Source: Chloroflexota bacterium | GTDB lineage: Bacteria > Chloroflexota > Limnocylindria > Limnocylindrales > CSP1-4 | Length of the DNA stretch: 20,946 bases | Direction: 5' to 3' | NCBI GenBank assembly: GCA_021785115.1 | Contig: JAJYGO010000375.1 | Location: 1 to 20,946 of the forward strand | Shown here: one piece after another, positions 14,055 through 20,946 of the stretch | How positions within the stretch are numbered: position 1 is the first letter of the stretch | How the letters are laid out: the number at the start of each line of letters is the position of its first letter | Program-made: the position numbers and the translations under genes | The notes under the pieces: generated by a model | Told to the model about the DNA's origin: nothing | Database searches by the model: none | The model's input: only the letters and a program-made list of their open reading frames with translations

Positions 14055-14926
14055 CGGCTCTCCGCGGTGGAAGGAGGGCGCGCCTGCCCGGCGGGCCGGT
14101 CGCTTCCCCTCTCGGTCTCGGTGAAGAATGCGTCCACGGCGGCGTGGAAGCGGTCGGGCTCCTCCAGGTTCACGGCGTGTCCGGTCCTCGGGAACATCCA
14201 CATGCCGGCGCCGGGGATCACGCGCTTCAGGAAGAGGGTGGTCTCGATGCACGGCTCGTCCTCGTCGCCGACCACGAGCAACGTGGGCACCGCGAGACGG
14301 CGCAGCTGCGCCTCGAAGCTCTGCAGCGACGGACGCTGCCCCTGGTAGCGCGCGATGGTCCGCGCCATGCCCACCACGCTGTGCTCGCGCAGGTGCGCCA
14401 TGAACTCCTGCCAGGCGCGCGGGTTCTTGCGGAGGAGCTGCAGCCGGGTCGGCCCGTGGCCGATCTCCTCGGCCATCGCGACCGCACCGAGCTCCTCGTA
14501 CCGCCGGGCCATCCGGGCGGCCTCCAGCTTCCACTGCTCGTGGACGCCGGGCGGCGAGCCCGAGCCGACGCCCGCCACCACGATGGCGCTCGCCATCTCC
14601 GGGTGGCGCAGCGCGAACTGGAGCGTCGCGTAGGCGCCCATGCTGAGACCGACGACGTGTGCGCGCGCGACGCCGCAGGCGCGCATCACCGCCCCGATGT
14701 CCTCGGCCGCGTGCTCGTACCCGTACGCCTCCCCGTCCTCGGGCACCTCGGAGGGCGGGTAGCCTCGCGCGTCGAACCGGATGCAGCGGTGGCTGCGCGA
14801 GAAGTACCGGACCTGGAGCTCCCATTCCCGGTGGTCCGAACCCAGCTCGTGCACGAACAGGATGGGGTGCCCTCGCCCCACCTCGTCCACGTGGAGCCGC
14901 GCTCCGTTCGCCTCGATCATGGCCAT
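14051..14926 (-). CDS. Alpha/beta-fold hydrolase
   Basis: A 291-residue alpha/beta hydrolase. HELG (26-29) is the oxyanion region, GLSMG with nucleophile Ser95 is the elbow, VGDEDEP (219-225) holds the acid, and RTGHAVNLEEP (247-257) has catalytic His250. The fold resembles the 3-oxoadipate enol-lactonase/meta-cleavage hydrolase branch, but the substrate is not fixed. GGAG lies 6 nt before ATG 14926. The start is 10 bp after the CoA-transferase stop, and the stop overlaps the next start by 4 bp. It probably releases or opens a product of the CoA operon. The last 25 residues are disordered (RGSDRPAGQARPPSTAESR). Confidence 0.9.
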   Translation of the reverse strand: MAMIEANGARLHVDEVGRGHPILFVHELGSDHREWELQVRYFSRSHRCIRFDARGYPPSEVPEDGEAYGYEHAAEDIGAVMRACGVARAHVVGLSMGAYATLQFALRHPEMASAIVVAGVGSGSPPGVHEQWKLEAARMARRYEELGAVAMAEEIGHGPTRLQLLRKNPRAWQEFMAHLREHSVVGMARTIARYQGQRPSLQSFEAQLRRLAVPTLLVVGDEDEPCIETTLFLKRVIPGAGMWMFPRTGHAVNLEEPDRFHAAVDAFFTETERGSDRPAGQARPPSTAESR

Positions 14927-14936
14927 GGTCCGCTCC

Positions 14937-16169
14937 TCACGGCGGGGCCGTCGCGGCGCGCTGGTGCGCGGCCCCTCCTCGGATCAGCCGCTCGATCTCC
15001 TCGGGCAGGAACCCGAACTCGCGCAGCGACGCGACCGTGTGCTCGCCCACCCGCGGCGCCGGATCGCTCGCGATCTCGGACCGGCCGTCGAAGAGCACCG
15101 GGAGGCCGAGCGTGCGCGTCGCCTCGCCGTCGGGCCCGCGGGCGTCGAGCACCATGCGAACGGCCCGGGACTGTTCGTGCTCGAGCGCCTGCGCGACGTC
15201 CTGGACCGGGCCCACCGGGACTCCGGCCGCGTCGAGGCGCGCGTGCCACTCGGCGACCGTCCCGCGGGCGAGCTCCGCCTCGATCAGCCGGCCCAGGGCA
15301 TGGCGGTTGCGCAGCCGGTCGTCCGGCTTGTCGAACCTGGGGTCGTGAATCCACTCTGGATGGCCGAGGACCTCCGCCACCCGCTCCCAGTTGCTCTGGT
15401 TCGCGCCGCCGATGGCGAGCTCTCCGTCGGCGCACCGGAACACCGCATAGGGTGCGTTCAGCGGATGGGCCGTCCCGACGGGGCGTGGGATCGTCCCGGC
15501 GGAGAAGTAGGCGGCGGCGTACCAGTAGAGCTGCTGCAGCGACACCTGGAGCAGCGACGTCTCGACGTGCTGGCCGACGCCCGTCCGGAGGCGGTGCACG
15601 TAGGCGGACACGACGCCGAGGGCCGCCACGATCCCCGCGTTGATGTCGCCGATCGGGACCCCGACCTTGACGCCGGCTCGGCCCTCTTCCCCGGTCACGC
15701 TGATGAGGCCGCTGAACGCCTGCAGGATGAGATCGAAGCCGCCCCTGGACGCGAGCGGCCCTCGCCGGCCGAACCCGCTGATCGAGCAGTAGACGAGCGC
15801 CGGGTTGTGCCGTCGCAGCGTCTCGTAGCCGAGCCCGAGACGCTCCATCACGCCGACGCGGAAGTTCTCGGTGAGCACGTCCGCGCCCGCCACCATCCGG
15901 ATCAGCGCCTCCTTCCCGGCGGGCGTGCGCACGTCGATCGCGATCGAGCGCTTGCCCCGGTTGAGCATGGCGAAGGAGGGCGGCACGCCGCTGTCGCCAG
16001 GGTGCCGATAGCCCCGAGCATCGTCTCCTTGCGGGAACTTCTCGATCTTGTAGACGGTCGCGCCGAGGTCCCCGAGCATGAGGCCGCAGATCGGTCCGGC
16101 CAGGATCTGCGACAGCTCCAGGACCTTGACGCCCTTCAGCGGATGATGACCCTCGCCCGGGTCGCTCAT
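14937..16169 (-). CDS. Class III (CaiB/BaiF) CoA-transferase
   Basis: A 410-residue protein of normal family length. The N-terminus LKGVKVLELSQILAGPICGLMLGDLGATVYKIEKF is the family hallmark, followed by NRGKRSIAIDV (70-80) and ENFRVGVMERLGLGYETL (101-118). GGFDLILQA (143-151) carries the probable catalytic aspartate, Asp146, which forms the acyl-anhydride/CoA-ester intermediate. The enzyme moves CoA between carboxylic acids, activating a substrate without ATP. ATG at 16169 is chosen over an upstream frame extension because it directly precedes the conserved domain and AGAGG lies about 9 nt upstream. It is the first gene of a three-gene operon. Confidence 0.92.
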   Translation of the reverse strand: MSDPGEGHHPLKGVKVLELSQILAGPICGLMLGDLGATVYKIEKFPQGDDARGYRHPGDSGVPPSFAMLNRGKRSIAIDVRTPAGKEALIRMVAGADVLTENFRVGVMERLGLGYETLRRHNPALVYCSISGFGRRGPLASRGGFDLILQAFSGLISVTGEEGRAGVKVGVPIGDINAGIVAALGVVSAYVHRLRTGVGQHVETSLLQVSLQQLYWYAAAYFSAGTIPRPVGTAHPLNAPYAVFRCADGELAIGGANQSNWERVAEVLGHPEWIHDPRFDKPDDRLRNRHALGRLIEAELARGTVAEWHARLDAAGVPVGPVQDVAQALEHEQSRAVRMVLDARGPDGEATRTLGLPVLFDGRSEIASDPAPRVGEHTVASLREFGFLPEEIERLIRGGAAHQRAATAPP

Positions 16170-16305
16170 GCGAACGATCCTCTCCCTCGGTGCCGTCCCA
16201 CCGCGCCGTCCTCCGCGGCCGAGGGGTTGGTCGCTCACGAGGACGCAGCGTGATCCCCTCGTACCCGGATTTCAAGAGCCATCACGCGTGGGTCGATCCC
16301 GTTCC

Positions 16306-16428
16306 GTGGTGGACGCGAGCCCGGCCGCCATCGAGCACCTGTCCGGCGTCGCGCGCGAGGAGGAGCTCCGGCTCACGGCCGTGAGGGCGGACCTCGCCGT
16401 CGTCACGGTCCTCGCCCGGAAGACGTAG
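16306..16428 (+). pseudogene. Remnant of a SAM-dependent methyltransferase (C-terminal fragment)
   Basis: The frame VVDASPAAIEHLSGVAREEELRL followed by TAVRADLAVV ends at TAG 16426-16428. It looks like motif II/post-II of a class I (TehB-like) methyltransferase, where an acidic residue after a beta strand precedes SPxAI and a later 'aDL'. No glycine-rich SAM motif or further domain is present upstream in any frame, and the frame upstream is not protein-like. It is read as a degraded or truncated gene; chance resemblance is possible for so short a stretch. Confidence 0.35.
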
Positions 16429-16460
16429 GCGCGCGCCGCACTCTTGCATCGACCGTGGGC

Positions 16461-17524
<1,064 letters not shown>

Positions 17525-17561
17525 GGGCGCGCGCGGCGCGCGGCGGCGCTATCCTCCGTCC

Positions 17562-18020
17562 ATGCCATCCCGTCCCGGCCTGGCGGGTACCGTGCGGGCC
17601 TTCCTGGGGCGCGACCACGCGCGCATCGAGGGACTGCACGAGCGGCTGATGGACCTGGCGGAGGGCGGCGATCGCCCGGAGCGGCGAGAGCTGTGGCGGC
17701 GCTTCCAGCGGGCCGTCCTCGACCACATGGCCGTCGAGGACCGGCTGCTCGAGCGGTTCGGCTCCGTCCAGGCGGCGGAGGCCACCGTGCTGCGGGAGCA
17801 GCACGCGGAGCTGCGCCGGTTGCTGGACGAGGCGGGACGGGACCTGGCGCACCACCACCCCCGGCTCCAGGCCTTCATCACCCTCTTCCACGACCACGCC
17901 CTCCGCGAGGACGGCGTCTTCTACCGCTGGGCCGACGAGGTCCTCGATCCCGCCACCCAGACGGAGGTCGCGCGGGAGCTGGCCGAGAGCGATCGAGCCT
18001 CGGCGCTCGGACGCCGCTGA
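17562..18020 (+). CDS. Hemerythrin HHE-domain protein
   Basis: A 152-residue all-helical protein. The di-iron ligand pattern is complete: His19 (RDHARIEGL), His55 with Glu59 (DHMAVED), His81 (EQHAEL) and His112 with Glu116 (DHALRED). Such cytoplasmic proteins bind O2 or NO at a di-iron centre and serve in oxygen or nitrosative stress, or iron handling. There is no signal peptide and no fused output domain. No ribosome-binding site precedes the ATG. Instead TATCCT (17550-17555) ends six bases before it, so the transcript may be leaderless. The neighbouring nitronate monooxygenase makes nitrite, which fits an NO/nitrite stress link (inference). Confidence 0.87.
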   Translation: MPSRPGLAGTVRAFLGRDHARIEGLHERLMDLAEGGDRPERRELWRRFQRAVLDHMAVEDRLLERFGSVQAAEATVLREQHAELRRLLDEAGRDLAHHHPRLQAFITLFHDHALREDGVFYRWADEVLDPATQTEVARELAESDRASALGRR

Positions 18021-18175
18021 GCGCGCCGCGCCCGGCGCACCGGGGAACGCAGAGGTCCCCCACGAGACCGGCACCCGCCAGGACGACGGGCACCCGAGGC
18101 CGGCGTCTCGAGCACGCGCCGGCGAGCGCCACGAGGCGAGGCCCGATTTCCTTCGTCCTTCCGGACGATCACGAG

Positions 18176-18192
18176 CTGGCATGCCGGCCGCA
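18176..18192 (+). promoter_or_regulatory. Sigma-54-like (-24/-12) promoter upstream of the NifX-like gene
   Basis: CTGGCATGCCGGCCGCA fits the sigma-54 pattern: invariant GG at 18178-18179 and GC at 18190-18191 separated by exactly 10 bases, with TGGCA fully matching the -24 element. The -12 element (CCGCA rather than TTGCA) is weaker. It lies about 46 bp before the NifX-like ATG, a suitable distance. No clear NifA (TGT-N10-ACA) or NtrC site was seen upstream, and chance matches in GC-rich DNA are common. Confidence 0.4.
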
Positions 18193-18237
18193 TGGAACTG
18201 CTGCGCGGGCCGCCGGGCCCGCGGAGGTCTGGTCCCG

Positions 18238-18576
18238 ATGAAGGTGGCATTCGCGACGCTCGACGGACGGCACGTGCACGGCGATCTCCGCCGCGCCCCG
18301 CTGCTGGTGATCTACGAGGTGCGAGGGGACGGGTTCCGGCTCGACCGCGTCTCCTCCTTCGAGGAGGGCGCGCACCGCAGCCAGGACCGGATCCAGGCCG
18401 TCGCCGACGTCTCCGTGGTCTACGTCGCCGCCACCGGCCCCTCCACCGCGGCCCGCCTCGCCGCGCGCGGAGTCCGCGCCGGCACGGCGCCCGAGGGGAC
18501 CGCCATCGGCGACGTCCTGGTCGCCATGGTGGACCGGCTCGCGGCCGTGCGGGAGCCCTTCCTCTCCTGCGGGTGA
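18238..18576 (+). CDS. NifX/NafY-type dinitrogenase iron-molybdenum cofactor-binding domain protein
   Basis: A 112-residue single-domain protein. MKVAFATLDGRHV is the standard first strand of NifX/NifB-C-terminal domains, followed by LLVIYEVRGDGFRLDRVSSF, DRIQAVADVSVVYVAATGPSTAARL and GTAIGDVLVAMVDRL. These proteins bind FeMo-cofactor or its NifB precursor during nitrogenase assembly; non-nif relatives have unknown roles. The usual HFG after the first strand is replaced by GDLRRA, so cofactor binding may be altered. The tail ends in SCG. ATG 18238 is chosen because the domain begins there with GGAGG about 10 nt upstream; a start at 18181 would overlap the sigma-54-like promoter. It sits 28 bp before ureD. 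Confidence 0.75.
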   Translation: MKVAFATLDGRHVHGDLRRAPLLVIYEVRGDGFRLDRVSSFEEGAHRSQDRIQAVADVSVVYVAATGPSTAARLAARGVRAGTAPEGTAIGDVLVAMVDRLAAVREPFLSCG

Positions 18577-18577
18577 T

Positions 18578-18591
18578 GGCGCTGGTGCGCC
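18578..18591 (+). repeat. Small hairpin just after the NifX-like stop codon
   Basis: GGCGC-TGGT-GCGCC, a 5-bp stem with a 4-nt loop, begins one base after the TGA. Alone it is weak, but with the larger hairpin at 18650-18674 it may form a leader or processing region ahead of ureD. Confidence 0.25.
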
Positions 18592-18604
18592 GGTTGCAGC
18601 ATGA

Positions 18605-19519
18605 ATGCTCGACCGGATGCGGAGCGAGCTGGCGCCACGGGTGCGGGAAGGCCTGCCTCGGAACGAGGCAGGCCCGTGCTCGATCTCCGTGCCGGCGGAG
18701 CGCTCCGCCCCGGGGCCGGGCCAGGGGCGGCTGGCCGTCGCACTGGTGGAGGGCGCGAGCGCCGTGGTCGGCTGCGCCTCGGCCCCGCCGCTGCACCTCT
18801 TCACTCCTCGTGCGCGCGGACGGAGCGTCTCGGCCCTCGTCGCGGGCCACGGCGGCGGGCTCCTGGCCGGCGACGTCGTGGAGCTCGCGGTCGAGGTGGG
18901 CCCGGGCGCGGTCGCGACGGTCGGCACCCAGGCCGACACCCGCGTCTACCGCTCGGAGGGGCCGCGCGCCGTGCAGCGGGTGACGGCCCGCCTCGGCGCC
19001 GGCGCGGCCCTCGGCCACCTCCCGGAACCCACCCGCTGCTTCGCCGGGGCGCGCTACCGGCAGGAGCAGCGGTTCGACCTCGAGCCGGGGGCGAGCCTCC
19101 TCCTCCTCGACGCGCTCACCCCCGGGCGGAGCGCTCGCGGCGAGCGGTGGGCCTTCGACGAGTACCTCACGCGCAACGAGGTGCACCTGGGGGGCCGCCT
19201 CGTGCTCCGCGACGCGCTCCGGCTCCTCCCCGGCGAGGGGCCCGGCGTGGCGCACCGGATGCGCTCCTTCGAGCTGCTCGCCACCGTCGTCGCCCTCGGG
19301 CCCGCCTTCGCGCACGCGGCGCGCGCGATCCTCGAGCGGGTCGGCGCGCTCGCCGTGGAGGGCGGCGGGGCGCTGCGCGTCGCCGCCAGCCCGCTCCTCG
19401 ACGGCCTCCACCTCCGCCTGGCGGCCCGCAGCGTCGAGGAGGGCCAGGCCTTCGTCCACGAGCAGGTCGCGCTCGCCTCGCCCGTCTTCGGGCGCGATCC
19501 GCTCGCCCACCGCCCCTGA
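18605..19519 (+). CDS. ureD: Urease accessory protein UreD (UreH)
   Basis: Up to 304 residues. The UreD core is recognisable from [40 protein letters not shown], then [36 protein letters not shown] and [18 protein letters not shown]. UreD binds apo-urease and, with UreF and UreG, guides nickel insertion. The start is uncertain: ATG 18605 has no ribosome site, and the first 30 residues cover a 10-bp hairpin and look unlike UreD, so GTG 18689 is an alternative. It is followed after 12 bp by ureAB, making it the first true urease gene. Confidence 0.85.
   Translation: MLDRMRSELAPRVREGLPRNEAGPCSISVPAERSAPGPGQGRLAVALVEGASAVVGCASAPPLHLFTPRARGRSVSALVAGHGGGLLAGDVVELAVEVGPGAVATVGTQADTRVYRSEGPRAVQRVTARLGAGAALGHLPEPTRCFAGARYRQEQRFDLEPGASLLLLDALTPGRSARGERWAFDEYLTRNEVHLGGRLVLRDALRLLPGEGPGVAHRMRSFELLATVVALGPAFAHAARAILERVGALAVEGGGALRVAASPLLDGLHLRLAARSVEEGQAFVHEQVALASPVFGRDPLAHRP
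18650..18674 (+). promoter_or_regulatory. Perfect 10-bp stem-loop at the 5' end of ureD (terminator/attenuator candidate)
   Basis: GGCCTGCCTC and GAGGCAGGCC pair perfectly around the 5-nt loop GGAAC. Flanking CACG (18636-18639) and CGTG (18675-18678) can extend the stem after a 5' bulge. No U-run follows. Its position 74 bp after the NifX-like gene, in sequence poorly matching UreD, suggests an intercistronic terminator, attenuator or processing hairpin, or at least that ureD starts downstream of it. Confidence 0.5.
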
Positions 19520-19531
19520 GGAGGTCCGCGC

Positions 19532-20302
19532 ATGCACCTCACCCCGCGAGAGGTCGACAAGCTCCTGCTGCACCAGGCGGGCGCCCTCGCCCAGAAGCGG
19601 CTCGCCCGCGGCCTGCGGCTCAACCACCCCGAGGCGGTGGCGCTCCTCTCGGCGGTGCTGCTCGAGCTGATCCGCGACGGGCACCGCGTGGCGGAGCTGA
19701 TGGACACCGGACGGCGGGTGCTGGGGCGACGCCAGGTGATGCCGGGCGTGCCCGAGATGATCCCGGAGGTGCAGGTGGAGGGGACCTTCCCGGACGGCAC
19801 GAAGCTCGTCACCGTGCACCACCCCATCGCCGCCGCCGACGGCGACCTGGCGCTGGCCCTTCACGGCTCCTTCCTGCCTGCGCCGCCCCCCTCGGCCTTC
19901 GCCGACGGCCCCGACGGCGCGGACGAACCCGCGCCGGGCGCCGTGACGGCGGTGGAGGGGGAGCTGGAGCTGAACGCCGGGCGCGAGGCCATCCGCCTCA
20001 CCGTCACGAACCTGGCCGACCGGCCCATCCAGGTGGGCAGCCACTACCACTTCGCGGAGACGAACCCCTACCTCCGCTTCGACCGCGGCCGCGCCTACGG
20101 CCGGCGCCTCGACGTGCCCTCCGGGATGGCGGTGCGCTTCGAGCCGGGGGAGACGCGCACGGTGGAGCTGGTGCCCATCGCCGGCCGCCGGATCGTGGCG
20201 GGCGGGAACGCGCTCGCGAGCGGACCCGTGACGGAGGAGGGGCGCGCCCGGCTGGTGGCCGAGGCGCTGCGGCGCGGCTTCGCGCACGCGGAGGAGGGGT
20301 AG
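19532..20302 (+). CDS. ureAB: Fused urease gamma-beta subunit (UreA-UreB)
   Basis: A 256-residue protein. Residues 1-105 are UreA ([38 protein letters not shown]..., [27 protein letters not shown]). Residues about 138-245 are UreB ([38 protein letters not shown]..., [30 protein letters not shown]). They are joined by a 25-30-residue acidic, proline/alanine-rich linker. Most bacteria encode these separately; fusion is known in Helicobacter UreA and in some other bacteria. The subunits assemble with UreC into the nickel enzyme that hydrolyses urea to ammonia and carbamate. GAGGAGG lies 7 nt before the ATG. ureC starts 2 bp downstream. Confidence 0.95.
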   Translation: MHLTPREVDKLLLHQAGALAQKRLARGLRLNHPEAVALLSAVLLELIRDGHRVAELMDTGRRVLGRRQVMPGVPEMIPEVQVEGTFPDGTKLVTVHHPIAAADGDLALALHGSFLPAPPPSAFADGPDGADEPAPGAVTAVEGELELNAGREAIRLTVTNLADRPIQVGSHYHFAETNPYLRFDRGRAYGRRLDVPSGMAVRFEPGETRTVELVPIAGRRIVAGGNALASGPVTEEGRARLVAEALRRGFAHAEEG

Positions 20303-20304
20303 CC

Positions 20305-20946
20305 ATGGCGCGGCGCATCGAGCGGTCGCACTACGCCGAGATCTACGGCCCGACCACCGGCGACCGGGTGCGGCTGGGCGACACGGCCCTGGTGGCCGAG
20401 GTGGAGCGCGACTTCACCACCTACGGCGACGAGTGCAGGTTCGGCGGCGGCAAGGTGCTGCGCGACGGCATGGGGCAGGCGGCCGGCGTCCCGGCGGACG
20501 AGGTGCTCGACCTCGTGGTCACCAACGCGCTGGTGGTGGACTGGACCGGCGTCTACAAGGCCGACGTGGGCGTGCGGGACGGGCGCATCGCCGGCATCGG
20601 CAAGGCGGGCAATCCGGACGTCATGGCCGGCGTCACGCCGGGCATGGTGGTGGGGCCGGGCACGGAGTGCATCGCCGGGGAGGGGCTCCTCCTCACCGCG
20701 GGCGGCTTCGACTCCCACGTCCACCTCATCAGCCCGCAGCAGGCCGCCGAGGCCATCGCCAGCGGCGTCACCACCTTCGTGGGCGGCGGCACCGGCCCCG
20801 CCACCGGCACCAATGCCACGACCTGCACGCCCGGCCCCTGGAACCTCGCGCGCATGCTGCAGGCCACCGACGCGCTGCCGCTCAACGTGGGGCTGCTCGG
20901 CAAGGGCAACGCGGCGCGGCCGGAGGGCCTCGACGAGCAGGTGCGC
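20305..20946 (+). CDS. ureC: Urease alpha subunit UreC (3' truncated by window end)
   Basis: The first 214 residues of about 570 are present, in an open frame to the window edge. It begins [58 protein letters not shown], the canonical UreC start. [11 protein letters not shown] (132-142) supplies the first two nickel-ligand histidines, His138 and His140, and [22 protein letters not shown] (160-181) is strongly conserved. The carbamylated lysine and remaining ligands lie outside. GGAGGGG is just upstream, inside the end of ureAB, so translation is coupled. It is the catalytic subunit; ureE/F/G presumably follow. Confidence 0.97.
   Translation, partial: MARRIERSHYAEIYGPTTGDRVRLGDTALVAEVERDFTTYGDECRFGGGKVLRDGMGQAAGVPADEVLDLVVTNALVVDWTGVYKADVGVRDGRIAGIGKAGNPDVMAGVTPGMVVGPGTECIAGEGLLLTAGGFDSHVHLISPQQAAEAIASGVTTFVGGGTGPATGTNATTCTPGPWNLARMLQATDALPLNVGLLGKGNAARPEGLDEQVR

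Noticed and set aside
16168..16305. Extension of the methyltransferase-like relic to a full small protein starting at 16168
   Set aside because: The sequence is Arg/Pro-rich with no SAM-binding motif; only the last 40 residues look like a protein family.
17921..20287. A 788-codon open frame on the minus strand, opposite the NifX-like and urease genes
   Set aside because: A stop-free mirror of GC-rich coding DNA with low-complexity Arg/Gly/His composition; the plus strand carries unmistakable urease subunits.

Overview
The window is a dense, GC-rich bacterial chromosome segment. Gene families include a branched-chain (Liv-type) ABC transporter, a class III CoA-transferase, MaoC and crotonase enzymes, a nitronate monooxygenase and a urease operon. 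These suit a versatile soil or sediment heterotroph such as Methylomirabilota/'Rokubacteria', Myxococcota-type deltaproteobacteria or Burkholderiales. The sequence alone does not settle the phylum. No rRNA, tRNA, CRISPR array, insertion sequence or phage gene was seen.

Layout. (1) 1-1231, plus strand: the 3' end of a DUF1847 cysteine-rich protein, then a HutC-type GntR regulator. (2) 1356-8758, minus strand: one eight-gene operon read leftward, MmgE/PrpD - livG - livF - substrate-binding protein - livH - livM - 3-hydroxyisobutyrate-dehydrogenase-like - MaoC hydratase. It faces away from an IclR regulator (9319-10167, plus) across about 560 bp of regulatory DNA. This block imports and degrades an unidentified small organic acid or acyl compound, and its base composition is visibly less GC-rich than both flanks. 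(3) 10235-13321: an ECHDC3-like crotonase, then a divergent LysR/MFS-exporter pair resembling ynfL/ynfM. (4) 13284-16169, minus: a three-gene CoA operon (CoA-transferase III, alpha/beta hydrolase, crotonase). (5) 16170-18020: a methyltransferase remnant, a nitronate monooxygenase and a hemerythrin-like protein, plus strand. (6) 18238-20946, plus: a NifX-like FeMo-cofactor-binding domain protein, then ureD, a ureA-ureB fusion and the start of ureC, which runs off the window.

How it works together. The IclR protein probably controls the liv/PrpD operon. A strong stem-loop just after the binding-protein gene probably gives that gene extra mRNA, as in other ABC operons. The MFS pump and LysR sensor form a self-contained efflux module with two T-N11-A boxes between them. 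The CoA-transferase operon can activate, transform and release an acyl-CoA. At the right end, a sigma-54-like promoter precedes the NifX-like gene and the urease genes, suggesting that nitrogen-limitation control covers both.

No wholly new system can be demonstrated. The best leads are the NifX-like/urease association with its sigma-54-like promoter and 10-bp hairpin, the unassigned liv/PrpD/MaoC catabolic operon in a compositionally distinct block, and two crotonases that both lack the catalytic glutamates.
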